A stretch of 64,000 bases of DNA from Roseburia sp. CAG:10041_57 (GTDB lineage: Bacteria > Bacillota > Clostridia > Lachnospirales > Lachnospiraceae), in NCBI GenBank assembly GCA_001916965.1, contig MNTL01000001.1, positions 248,001 to 312,000 of the forward strand, read 5' to 3'. How positions within the stretch are numbered: the first letter of the stretch is position 1; every line of letters starts with the position of its first letter. Shown piece after piece: positions 8,501 through 15,839 of this stretch. The notes beneath the pieces were generated by a model. It was not told the DNA's origin. It saw nothing but the letters and a program-made list of their open reading frames with translations, and did no database searches. The position numbers and the translations under genes were made by a program.

Positions 8501-10162
8501 TCCGACTGATACATCACTGCCATAACCTGTATTCCAGCTATAAATATTCCATCCGTCATAATCGCCCGCCGGTCTGCTGTACTCAACAATAACATAGCGG
8601 CTTTCTCTTTCTACGATATCAGGAATTTCCGTATATGCCTTTGTATCTCCATTGACTAGATATAACGTTACATTTTCCTGTTTCTGCTCGTTATCATAAC
8701 TCTTATCAACATCCTGCCATGACCAGTCATCATAAGCTCTTGGAATAATATATAACACTTCATGGTCGCTTGATACTTCTGCCTTCAACCATGCATTGCC
8801 ATCTGTCAGTTCCTCTGTCTCCTGGAAGAAATACTGTGTTCCAGCCACATTATCGGACCATATCCATAAAGAAGCACCATCTATGCTCTTGTGGTTCGTA
8901 TCCAGATAATAGATTGTATACTGATATGTACCCTGTTCCGGTTCTTTATCTTCTCCTACCTGAACCAGACTGTTGCCACTGCTTTGCAGATCATTACGAG
9001 GATCAGTCACCCATGTACCACCATTGATAACAAATTTGTATTCATACTTAGCATCCTCTAATTCCTTGGTAATACTCCAGAATCCGGTCTTTTCATTATA
9101 AGTCATGGCATCAGCAGAAGGATTCCAATCATTCATCTGTCCTGCCAGGCTTACGCTGTCTGCTGTTGGTGCGAAATAATAAAAGGTTACTTCATTGCCG
9201 TTCACTACAGGACTCTTAACCGATGGATCATCTTCCATAAGCTTCGTAATATGAAAAGAGGCATTACTGCAGTTAATGTCGTCTGTCTTTACTCCATTTA
9301 CTTCCAGACAATATGTATATTCTCCCTCTTCGCTGACAGTTGCAGACAATAAAGCACTGTGGCAGGCATCTTGTGTCATGGTAACTTCATGGTAATTGTC
9401 ATCAGCTGTTTTATACAAAAGGCTGACTTTCTCATCTCCGGACGGGTAATAGAAAATGCTCACGCTTCCATCATCGTTATAAACAGGATTGCGTAAAATT
9501 TCTGAGTTGCCGTCACTGCATGGGTTGGTGGAATCCCCCACCCAATTGTCATTTACTACAATGCCATACTCATATGATTTCTCCAAAGAGAGCTGTGCTG
9601 TTGCACTCCATACACCATTATCATCCTCTGTCATATAAAAATACTGGCTCCAGTCTCCTGACCAGGAACCTTTTACATAAGCAGACTCCACCTTTTCTCC
9701 ATCCTGTGGATAATAATGGAATGTAACTTCTCCATCTTTTCCAATTGCCGGGCATGTTCTGGTAACGTTTCCAGTCGCAGCATACATAGATACTGCTGCT
9801 TCTTCTAAAGAAACCTCCTCCGTAGCTTCTTCTACCGTTTCCTCTGTTAAAGCTTCCTGTGTAGAAGCTTCCTGTGCTGCCTCCCACTTTATATCATCTT
9901 CAACGCTGCTCTCCTGTATCTGATTTTCCTTCTCCTCTTCAGATGCGTTTGTGTTTTCACCTTCATTCAGGTGTTCATCTTCTGTCTGTTCTGCTGTTTC
10001 TGACTCATCCATAGCCTGGTCTGTTTCAGAAACACTTTCGCTTCCGTTCTCTGCCAATTCTTCTGCTTCGGCCGTAACCGGACACGCAGACAAGACAAGT
10101 GCAGCAGATAAAATCCATGCGGTTGATCTTCGCATTGTACTACTTCCCTTAACTCGTTTCAT
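5588..10162 (-). CDS. Large secreted multidomain alpha-amylase (GH13)
   Basis: Extracellular starch-degrading enzyme, 1524 residues. A signal peptide (WILSAALVLSACPVTAEA) is followed by an acidic Glu/Ser/Thr-rich linker to ~120. Then come several beta-sandwich modules: three E-set/CBM48-like repeats (for example VTFYYFAPTADSVSLAGQMN), two CBM41/PUD-like repeats (~420-640) and further E-set-like modules. The GH13 catalytic domain spans ~850-1290 with DVVLNH (~954), the nucleophile region FRVDTVKHV (~1029), the acid GEYAG (~1059) and SSHDEDG (~1124). A Ser/Thr linker and an unassigned C-terminal domain of ~190 residues end the protein; no LPxTG anchor is seen. The start is supported by AAGGAGG six bases upstream. 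Exact CBM families are estimates. Divergent from a lacI-type gene, its likely regulator. Confidence 0.93.
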   Translation of the reverse strand: MKRVKGSSTMRRSTAWILSAALVLSACPVTAEAEELAENGSESVSETDQAMDESETAEQTEDEHLNEGENTNASEEEKENQIQESSVEDDIKWEAAQEASTQEALTEETVEEATEEVSLEEAAVSMYAATGNVTRTCPAIGKDGEVTFHYYPQDGEKVESAYVKGSWSGDWSQYFYMTEDDNGVWSATAQLSLEKSYEYGIVVNDNWVGDSTNPCSDGNSEILRNPVYNDDGSVSIFYYPSGDEKVSLLYKTADDNYHEVTMTQDACHSALLSATVSEEGEYTYCLEVNGVKTDDINCSNASFHITKLMEDDPSVKSPVVNGNEVTFYYFAPTADSVSLAGQMNDWNPSADAMTYNEKTGFWSITKELEDAKYEYKFVINGGTWVTDPRNDLQSSGNSLVQVGEDKEPEQGTYQYTIYYLDTNHKSIDGASLWIWSDNVAGTQYFFQETEELTDGNAWLKAEVSSDHEVLYIIPRAYDDWSWQDVDKSYDNEQKQENVTLYLVNGDTKAYTEIPDIVERESRYVIVEYSRPAGDYDGWNIYSWNTGYGSDVSVGFEKLGDKMAARIPVVDTKESISFCMRKSETDNEWAEKDGGDHTVAIPLDQSVVKASFIQGEGIVYNLPYNIGYITDSINGEITFYYRDDTLFRNYEEAALKDHVELIWDDEKYPMSYDETNERYYYTGKLTEGDHYYGYLVNGELVTDRFNTETAVVNGTTYSAYTYTTFNVDIQAEVTPSEIDYNDNAVLKLTLQADEAEQIEAVEAYADLSELGQSSSFAIDTELMEGTIALKEGVPAGIKNIPVNVKDQYGNHYTTTAQVTVKERDNDGFDWDEAVIYFAVTDRFFDGDSSNNDAYGTGNYAPAEGSMYHGGDLAGLESKLDYLQNLGVNTVWITPIVENIEDTLDCDGYDGQHNSGYHGYWTSDFTQLNKHLGTQEELQELIDALHARGMKLMVDVVLNHAGYSTEDIFNNTYIEGKNMLRDSSTTVKGDDKKDALSSLPDFVTEDGQVRDLLIAWQTSWVSNYDIDYFRVDTVKHVDDTTWKAFKNALTYIDPDFKMIGEYAGAGYATNAGQLRTGQMDSLLDFDFNDQAISFVSGNLSTVENFMESRNAGIDNTATMGSFLSSHDEDGLMYRLMNEGSRVDSDKAHALMKVASTLQITAKGQPVIYYGEELGLTGVNNWPYQTNRYDMDWSIANDDNDMLGHYSKLLEIRNSYTDVFAKGSRTTVSADDANGTLVASRSYGDTTLYVGFNINENESRTVELKLAANTTYTDLYSNSQYQSDADGVVQIEIPAAKDGGTVVLKAGKAKPSDRPQIKNDSEETANNESQDSDSSTTTGKPANEAEYTSLDGITVTGWDKVIDLAFADAKTQMASIENPSSMQQMVVNIALKSDFNMVIPEEVVAKMAASNATYVFLWENGVVTAYTASALAQIKGDLDLNIMVSKDKDFGQGFRSFVLEPRKKTIYGVKLATVMLLGEENAGKTAFIFQRNITTQQMEFLDSTIIDEAGHVAVPFVDFTDFVILYK

Positions 10163-10191
10163 ATAATGCCTCCTTATATATATTCCTCCCT

Positions 10192-10230
10192 GGTGCAGAA
10201 TTGTGCACTATTTTGCACACATTCTGCACC
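10192..10230 (-). promoter_or_regulatory. Leader hairpin of the amylase gene
   Basis: The arms 10192-10207 and 10214-10230 pair almost perfectly over 16 bp with one bulged base; TGTGCA and TGCACA form the inner part. It lies in the 5' leader, 30 bases before the amylase start. It may be a second operator cluster (GTGCA/TGCAC occurs five times within 10192-10240) or an mRNA-stabilising stem. Confidence 0.6.
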
Positions 10231-10234
10231 TTTT

Positions 10235-10252
10235 GCACGAAATATTTCGTGC
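10235..10252. promoter_or_regulatory. Operator-like 18-bp perfect palindrome
   Basis: GCACGAAATATTTCGTGC is fully self-complementary and lies just downstream of the predicted amylase start of transcription. The half-site CACGAAA recurs near 10431 before the lacI-type gene. It is a plausible site for that regulator. Confidence 0.65.
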
Positions 10253-10265
10253 TTTTTCGTTTTCT

Positions 10266-10294
10266 ATTATAGCGCCGTTTTCTGTTTTGTACAA
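10266..10294 (-). promoter_or_regulatory. Predicted amylase promoter
   Basis: Perfect TATAAT with TTGTAC 17 bases upstream, facing the amylase gene. Transcription would begin near 10259, placing the palindrome at about +8 to +25. Confidence 0.6.
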
Positions 10295-10368
10295 TATGTA
10301 TAGTTTTTGATTTTTTCACAATATTTATCTATACATTTTGTTACTTTTAGAGATTTTTTGAAAAGTGC

Positions 10369-10397
10369 TTGCAAACAAAATGCTATTATTATATTCT
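10369..10397 (+). promoter_or_regulatory. Predicted promoter of the lacI-type gene
   Basis: TTGCAA, 17-base spacer, TATTCT, facing the regulator gene. Confidence 0.4.
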
Positions 10398-10461
10398 TAT
10401 ATTTTAAGAATACGAAATTTCACGAAACTCCACAATTCTATTGAGAGAAGGGAATCATGCA

Positions 10462-11457
10462 ATGATTACAATAAAAGATATCGCAGATAGATTGGGAATT
10501 GCACCCAGCACTGTATCAAAAGGACTTAACGATGCAAATGATATCAGTCCCGACCTAAAACAGCTGGTATTGGATACTGCAATTGAAATGGGATATGTTA
10601 CCAAGAAAATGAAAAAAGAGACCCGTAAACGTCTCTGTATCTTTATAGAAAATATGTTATATCTGAAAGAAGATGATTTCGGCTTCGACATCGTTTTGGG
10701 CTTCAGACAGGCTGCCATCCGCGACAAATGGGATGTCCATATTGTAGAAATGAATCCCATCCTTCAAATAAAAGAACCTTACGACCGCTATATGATGCGC
10801 AATCATTATCACGGAGGATTCCTGATAGGCTTCGCCCTGAAAGACCCCTGGATGAAACAGCTGGAATCAACTACGATTCCTACCGTTCTCTTTGATAATT
10901 ATATCCGCAAAAATCCTAATGTCGCCTACACAGGTACAGACAGCTTCGAAGGTATCGACCTTGCCATTGATCACCTGGTACAGCTTGGTCATACTCATAT
11001 TGCACTTTTAAACGGTTCCAAGGACTCCATGGTCACTGCAAACCGCTATGAAGCCTATATCAGCAGTATGCAAAGCCATGATCTGTCTATAAACGAGAAT
11101 CTGATTGCCTACGGCTATTATGTAGAAGATAGTGCAAAATATCATTTTGCTGATTTATTGAATAATGGTGCTACAGCTATTTTATGCGGTAACGATCTCC
11201 TTGCAATCGGTATTCTCAAGGAATGCCAGCGTCTGCACATTAAGGTTCCAAAAGATATCAGTATCGTAGGATTCGATAATTTACCAATTTCCGCCGAATG
11301 CACTCCTGCCCTAACAACAATCAGCCAAGACAGAATCGACCTGGGCAAGAGTTCCTATGCCGCTCTGTACTGGCTGATTGCCAAAGTACCTATATCCCGC
11401 TCCCTGCTTCGTCCCAGCCTTATTATCCGGGAATCTACAGGTAAAGCTGCTAATTAA
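10462..11457 (+). CDS. LacI/GalR-family transcriptional regulator
   Basis: 331 residues. N-terminal LacI helix-turn-helix and hinge (MITIKDIADRLGIAPSTVSK), then a periplasmic-binding-protein-like sugar sensor domain with the family motifs AIDHLVQLGHTHIAL and ISIVGFDN. The start at 10462 is chosen because AAGGGA lies 8 bases upstream and the protein then begins exactly at the HTH; an in-frame TTG at 10441 has no such site. It is divergent from the amylase gene and the shared region holds a palindrome, so control of amylase by a malto-oligosaccharide or other sugar is inferred. It converges with lysA with no gap. Confidence 0.9.
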   Translation: MITIKDIADRLGIAPSTVSKGLNDANDISPDLKQLVLDTAIEMGYVTKKMKKETRKRLCIFIENMLYLKEDDFGFDIVLGFRQAAIRDKWDVHIVEMNPILQIKEPYDRYMMRNHYHGGFLIGFALKDPWMKQLESTTIPTVLFDNYIRKNPNVAYTGTDSFEGIDLAIDHLVQLGHTHIALLNGSKDSMVTANRYEAYISSMQSHDLSINENLIAYGYYVEDSAKYHFADLLNNGATAILCGNDLLAIGILKECQRLHIKVPKDISIVGFDNLPISAECTPALTTISQDRIDLGKSSYAALYWLIAKVPISRSLLRPSLIIRESTGKAAN

Positions 11458-12729
11458 TTAAAAGCCAAGCTTCTTATAAATATCAAAGCAGTCAAATGTT
11501 GCAAAGTAATCCTTTGGAGTCTCTGCTCTTCGAATCAGTTCATGGCTTCCGTCTTCTTTTAACAGAACTTCCGCTGAACGAAGCTTACCATTGTAGTTAT
11601 ATCCCATAGAGAAGCCATGCGCTCCTGTATCATGAATTGCAAGGTAATCTCCCATGTCAATCTTTGGCAGCATTCTGTCAATTGCAAATTTATCATTGTT
11701 TTCACATAATGAGCCTGTTACATCATACATATGGTCGCATGGCTCATTTTCTTTGCCAAGGACTGTAATATGATGATATGCTCCATACATGGCAGGTCTC
11801 ATCAGATTCACGGCGCATGCATCTACGCCAATATATTCCTTGTGTGTATGCTTCTCATGAATAGCCTTTGTAATCAGATGTCCGTAAGGAGCCAGCATAA
11901 ATCGTCCAAGCTCTGTATACAGTGCCACATCCCCCATTCCTGCCGGAACCAGCACTTCTTCATATACCTTTCTGACGCCTTCTCCTATTGCTGCAATATC
12001 ATTTGGCTCCTGATCCGGCTTATAAGGAATTCCAATACCACCTGACAGATTGATGAACTTAATGTCAGCGCCGGTCTCCTTCTCCAGCTTCACAGCTACC
12101 TCAAACAAAGTCTTAGCCAGTGTCGGATAGTATTCATTTGTTACCGTATTGCTTGCAAGGAATGCATGAATGCCAAAATGCTTTGCTCCTTTGGCTTTCA
12201 GTATCTTGAATGCTTCAAATAACTGCTCTGTTGTCATTCCATATTTCGCATCTCCCGGATTATCCATGATGCTGTTACTGATTTTAAAATATCCACCGGG
12301 ATTATAACGGCAGCTGATTGTTTCAGGAATCTTGCCAATTGTCTTTTCAAGAAAATCAATATGTGTGATATCATCCAGATTAATCGTCGCACCAATCTCA
12401 TTAGCATATGCGAACTCTTCCGCAGGTGTATCATTGGAAGAGAACATGATATCCCCGCCCTTTACACCCATGGCATGACTCAGCATTAATTCTGTCAGTG
12501 AAGAGCAGTCACAGCCGCAGCCATACTCACGCAATATGTCAATCAGGAATGGATTAGGCGTAGCCTTTACTGCAAAAAATTCCTTGAATCCTTTATTCCA
12601 GGCAAAAGCATCCTTTAACTTCTGTGCATTTTCACGGATTCCCTTCTCATCATAAATATGAAATGGTGTAGGGATTGTTTTTACGATTTCCTCTACTTTC
12701 TCTTTTGTAACAAATGGTATCTTCTCCAT
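11458..12729 (-). CDS. lysA: Diaminopimelate decarboxylase family protein
   Basis: PLP-dependent fold-III decarboxylase, probably converting meso-diaminopimelate to lysine. 423 residues. The PLP lysine is Lys55 in FFAVKATPNP; the phosphate-binding glycines are in NLSGGIGIPY; the C-terminal active-site motif is VTGSLCENNDKFA. The start at 12729 has GGAGG 8 bases upstream, whereas an in-frame ATG at 12744 has none. It follows a TrmB-like regulator gene by 15 bases and shares its promoter. A carboxynorspermidine or other amino-acid decarboxylase of the same fold is less likely. Confidence 0.85.
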   Translation of the reverse strand: MEKIPFVTKEKVEEIVKTIPTPFHIYDEKGIRENAQKLKDAFAWNKGFKEFFAVKATPNPFLIDILREYGCGCDCSSLTELMLSHAMGVKGGDIMFSSNDTPAEEFAYANEIGATINLDDITHIDFLEKTIGKIPETISCRYNPGGYFKISNSIMDNPGDAKYGMTTEQLFEAFKILKAKGAKHFGIHAFLASNTVTNEYYPTLAKTLFEVAVKLEKETGADIKFINLSGGIGIPYKPDQEPNDIAAIGEGVRKVYEEVLVPAGMGDVALYTELGRFMLAPYGHLITKAIHEKHTHKEYIGVDACAVNLMRPAMYGAYHHITVLGKENEPCDHMYDVTGSLCENNDKFAIDRMLPKIDMGDYLAIHDTGAHGFSMGYNYNGKLRSAEVLLKEDGSHELIRRAETPKDYFATFDCFDIYKKLGF

Positions 12730-12744
12730 AACTTTATCCTCCAT

Positions 12745-13446
12745 CTAGTCTTTTTTGAGAGTTATCAGTTCTATCTCATTCTTCATGGACTCTTTGAATA
12801 CATTCACAAAATTCTTCTGGCCACAATACAGGCAGGTGTCTGTGCTGTTTCCCGTCATATCTCCGGTCAATACATACTCTGAATCAACAATCAGCCTTAC
12901 CTGCTCGTCCTTTTTATCTGTATAATATATGATACATCCGGTCAACTCTATGGGTTCATTTATGATCAGCACAACCTTCCTGCCATCTTCTACCAGACGG
13001 TTCAGTTCATCCTGAAATACTGTCAGGAAACGCACCGGCATGGATATATATACCCGGTATTTCACATGTGAAAGCATAAAGTGGATTCTATCCATAATGT
13101 GTTTATGGCTTGAAATCGTAATATAGCCTTCACAGTTATTCCCCAGCTGAGGCATTTGTCTGACCAGCTCTTCCATAGTCTCTGTCATATGACGTATTCT
13201 GTTCTTACAGAACTCTTCTACATCTACAGAAGTATACTTGCTTGTCTCTCCTTCCAACAGATATGCGGCACCTTCTTCCACAAGGCTGGCTAAGGCACTG
13301 TATACATTCGACCTGGAGATTCCTGTAATCTTGGATACTTCATACCCTGATAATTCCCGGTTACTTGCCAGACATATATAGATAGATGCTTCCTGTCTCG
13401 TTAATCCGAACTGCATCATCCCATCAATTAATTTGCTTTCTTCCAT
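12745..13446 (-). CDS. TrmB-family transcriptional regulator
   Basis: 233 residues. The N-terminal winged HTH (MQFGLTRQEASIYICLAS, then GYEVSKITGISRSNVYSALA) is typical of TrmB proteins, and the C-terminal part resembles the PLD-like effector domain. A pair of cysteines (CLYCG) near the end might bind metal. The start at 13446 matches the family N-terminus and has GGAG 10 bases upstream; the frame extends further upstream without a good site. Cotranscribed with lysA, so control of lysine metabolism is a fair guess but unproven. Confidence 0.8.
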   Translation of the reverse strand: MEESKLIDGMMQFGLTRQEASIYICLASNRELSGYEVSKITGISRSNVYSALASLVEEGAAYLLEGETSKYTSVDVEEFCKNRIRHMTETMEELVRQMPQLGNNCEGYITISSHKHIMDRIHFMLSHVKYRVYISMPVRFLTVFQDELNRLVEDGRKVVLIINEPIELTGCIIYYTDKKDEQVRLIVDSEYVLTGDMTGNSTDTCLYCGQKNFVNVFKESMKNEIELITLKKD

Positions 13447-13488
13447 TTTAATATTACTCCGTTTATTATAGTAGTACTTTTTAGAAAC

Positions 13489-13517
13489 ACTATACTCTAA
13501 ATGCTTCCAAATGTCAA
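13489..13517 (-). promoter_or_regulatory. Strong predicted promoter for trmB-like-lysA
   Basis: TTGACA, 17-base spacer, TATAGT. It begins only a few bases after the ung terminator. Confidence 0.75.
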
Positions 13518-13522
13518 GAAAA

Positions 13523-13548
13523 CCCACAAGCTTTTTTGCACTTGTGGG
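13523..13548 (-). terminator. Rho-independent terminator after ung
   Basis: CCCACAAG and CTTGTGGG form an 8-bp stem with a 10-base loop; on the minus strand TTTTC follows. Confidence 0.8.
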
Positions 13549-13560
13549 TCTTATGAATGA

Positions 13561-14238
13561 TTAAATATTCTCAATCTGCCAGTCTATTGGTTCAATTCCA
13601 TGTGACTGTAAAAATTCGTTTGCCTGACTAAAATGCCTGCATCCAAAGAATCCTCTGTACGCAGATAAAGGACTGGGATGTGGTGCTTTCAAAATCAGAT
13701 GTTTTGGATTAGTAAGCATGGGAATCTTACTCTGCGCCGGTCTTCCCCATAGCATATACACCACCGGTCTGTCCTGTTCATTTACTTTCTGAATAATTGC
13801 ATCTGTGAAATATTCCCAGCCTTTTCCCTGATGGGAATTAGCCTGATGTGCTCTTACCGTTAATACTGTATTCAGTAACAGAACACCCTGGTCTGCCCAT
13901 TTCTTCAAATATCCATTATTGGGAATATAGCAGCCCAGATCATCCTGCAGTTCTTTGTAGATGTTCTGCAATGAAGGTGGTATCTCAGGCTGTGTCGGTA
14001 ATACTGAGAAGCTCAGTCCATGAGCCTGATTTACATTATGATATGGATCCTGCCCCAGAATCAGCACTTTTACATCTTTTAGAGGAGTCAGATGCAGCGC
14101 ATTGAATATATCATCCGCAGGGGGATAGATTACATGAGTGCTATATTCCTGCCTTACAAATGTATACAATTTTTTGTAATAATCCTTATGAAATTCTTCC
14201 TGTAATGCCGGAAGCCAGTCATTGGATATCATTGCCAT
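13561..14238 (-). CDS. ung: Uracil-DNA glycosylase, family 1
   Basis: Removes uracil from DNA as the first step of base excision repair. 225 residues, standard length. The water-activating motif is GQDPYH (Asp64), followed by the uracil-binding FSV segment and the DNA-intercalation loop HPSPLSAYRGFFGC near 187. It lies 29 bases after hisF and ends at a clear terminator. Confidence 0.95.
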   Translation of the reverse strand: MAMISNDWLPALQEEFHKDYYKKLYTFVRQEYSTHVIYPPADDIFNALHLTPLKDVKVLILGQDPYHNVNQAHGLSFSVLPTQPEIPPSLQNIYKELQDDLGCYIPNNGYLKKWADQGVLLLNTVLTVRAHQANSHQGKGWEYFTDAIIQKVNEQDRPVVYMLWGRPAQSKIPMLTNPKHLILKAPHPSPLSAYRGFFGCRHFSQANEFLQSHGIEPIDWQIENI

Positions 14239-14267
14239 TCTCTATTTACCTTCTTTTCTTATATATT

Positions 14268-15029
14268 CTACAGACGTACAGATACGCCTCTTTCTCTCAG
14301 GTACTGTTTTACTTCTCGGATCTCCAGCTCTTTGAAATGAAACAGTGAAGCCGCCAATGCAGCATCTGCCTTACCATCTTCCAATGCATCATAGAAATGC
14401 TCCAGCTTACCGGCACCGCCTGATGCAATGACAGGCACCGATACATTCTCAGATACCATTCTGGTCAATTCTATGTCATAACCATTCTTCGTGCCATCAC
14501 AATCCATACTGGTAAGCAATATCTCACCTGCCCCCAGTTTGTCAGCCTGCATTGCCCATTCTACAGCATCTATGCCCATATCCACTCTGCCGCCGTTCTT
14601 AAAGATATTCCATCCAGAGCCATCAGCCCGTCTTTTAGCATCAATTGCTACAACAACGCATTGTCTGCCAAATTTATCCGCCGCTTCACTAATCAGGATA
14701 GGATTCATGATTGCAGCACTGTTCACTGCTACTTTATCTGCTCCTTCACGCAATATTGCCTTGAAGTCGTCTACTGTTCTGATGCCTCCACCTACAGTAA
14801 ACGGGATGAATACCTTCTCTGCGACCTTACGAACCATGTCTACCTTCGTAGCTCTATTATCTGAAGAAGCTGTAATATCCAGAAATACCAGTTCATCTGC
14901 CCCTGCTTTATCATAAGCCGCTGCTACCGCTACCGGATCTCCTGCATCTATCAGATTAACAAAATTAACACCTTTTACCACTCGTCCGTTATTCACATCC
15001 AGACAGGGAATGATTCTTTTTGTATGCAT
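14268..15029 (-). CDS. hisF: Imidazole glycerol phosphate synthase, cyclase subunit
   Basis: 253-residue TIM barrel that joins ammonia from HisH to PRFAR, giving imidazole glycerol phosphate and AICAR in histidine synthesis. Catalytic Asp11 lies in IIPCLDVNNGRVVKG and the second aspartate in VVVAIDAKR; phosphate-binding loops VGGGIRT and IASGGAG are intact. GGAGG lies 7 bases before the start. Paired with hisH 18 bases upstream; no other his genes are in the window. Confidence 0.96.
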   Translation of the reverse strand: MHTKRIIPCLDVNNGRVVKGVNFVNLIDAGDPVAVAAAYDKAGADELVFLDITASSDNRATKVDMVRKVAEKVFIPFTVGGGIRTVDDFKAILREGADKVAVNSAAIMNPILISEAADKFGRQCVVVAIDAKRRADGSGWNIFKNGGRVDMGIDAVEWAMQADKLGAGEILLTSMDCDGTKNGYDIELTRMVSENVSVPVIASGGAGKLEHFYDALEDGKADAALAASLFHFKELEIREVKQYLRERGVSVRL

Positions 15030-15047
15030 GATTCATCCTCCATTCTA

Positions 15048-15659
15048 TTATTTAGATATCGTTAGAAAATTCTTCAAAATCTGCATTCCAACCTCTGAGC
15101 TTTTCTCTGGATGAAACTGGCATGCAAATACATTACCCTGCTCAACAGAAGCATGAATCAGTGTTCCATATTCTGTAGTTGCTGTTACAATAGATGGGTC
15201 TTTCGCCTGTAGATAATAGGAATGGACGAAATATACATAGGAATCTTCCGCAATCCCTGTAAACAATCTTCCTGGATTGGGATATTTTAATGAGTTCCAT
15301 CCAATATGAGGAATCTTCATATCACTTTCTTCCGGCAATCGGACTACTTTGCCTTTTAAAATTCCAAGCCCTTCTACGCTTTCACTCTCTTCGCTGGATT
15401 CAAATAAAAGCTGTAAGCCCAGACATATTCCAAGGAATGGTGTATTTTGGGCAACGACTTTCTGAATTACTTTATCCAGCTCATATGTTCTCAGCTTCTC
15501 CATGGCATCTCCAAAAGCTCCCACGCCTGGCAGGATGACTCTGTCTGCCCCAAGGATCGTATCCCGATCTCTTGTAATAACTGCTTCTTCACCCAGATAA
15601 TGTAGTGCTTTCTCCACACTCTTAATATTACCTGCGTCGTAGTCTATAATTGCCACCAT
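15048..15659 (-). CDS. hisH: Imidazole glycerol phosphate synthase, glutaminase subunit
   Basis: Class I glutamine amidotransferase that feeds ammonia to HisF. 203 residues from the chosen start MVAIIDYDAGN. The triad is Cys79 in GICLGLQLL and the His and Glu of CQFHPEKS. An ATG four codons upstream (15671) is in frame but the conserved N-terminus begins at 15659. Forms an operon with hisF and probably ung. Confidence 0.94.
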   Translation of the reverse strand: MVAIIDYDAGNIKSVEKALHYLGEEAVITRDRDTILGADRVILPGVGAFGDAMEKLRTYELDKVIQKVVAQNTPFLGICLGLQLLFESSEESESVEGLGILKGKVVRLPEESDMKIPHIGWNSLKYPNPGRLFTGIAEDSYVYFVHSYYLQAKDPSIVTATTEYGTLIHASVEQGNVFACQFHPEKSSEVGMQILKNFLTISK

Positions 15660-15765
15660 ATTAATCACCATACCCTTCCAGCATCCGTAATTTATTCCTG
15701 CACTTTATCACAATACCGCGTCACTTTTTGATATTATATATCTGAGTATAAAATAAAATGAAAAA

Positions 15766-15806
15766 AAATGCTATACTGTATTTGCATAAATAACAGTATA
15801 GCATTT
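15766..15806 (-). terminator. Rho-independent terminator
   Basis: A perfect 14-bp stem AAATGCTATACTGT/ACAGTATAGCATTT with a 13-base loop, followed on the minus strand by eight T. It ends the transcript of the 669-residue membrane protein. Confidence 0.85.
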
Positions 15807-15839
15807 CATGATTTACATGTCTTTTGTTACAAGAGCGCT

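Noticed and set aside
8335..9027. Plus-strand frames opposite the amylase gene
   Set aside because: No start signals and no domains; they are shadows of a long, well-supported coding region.
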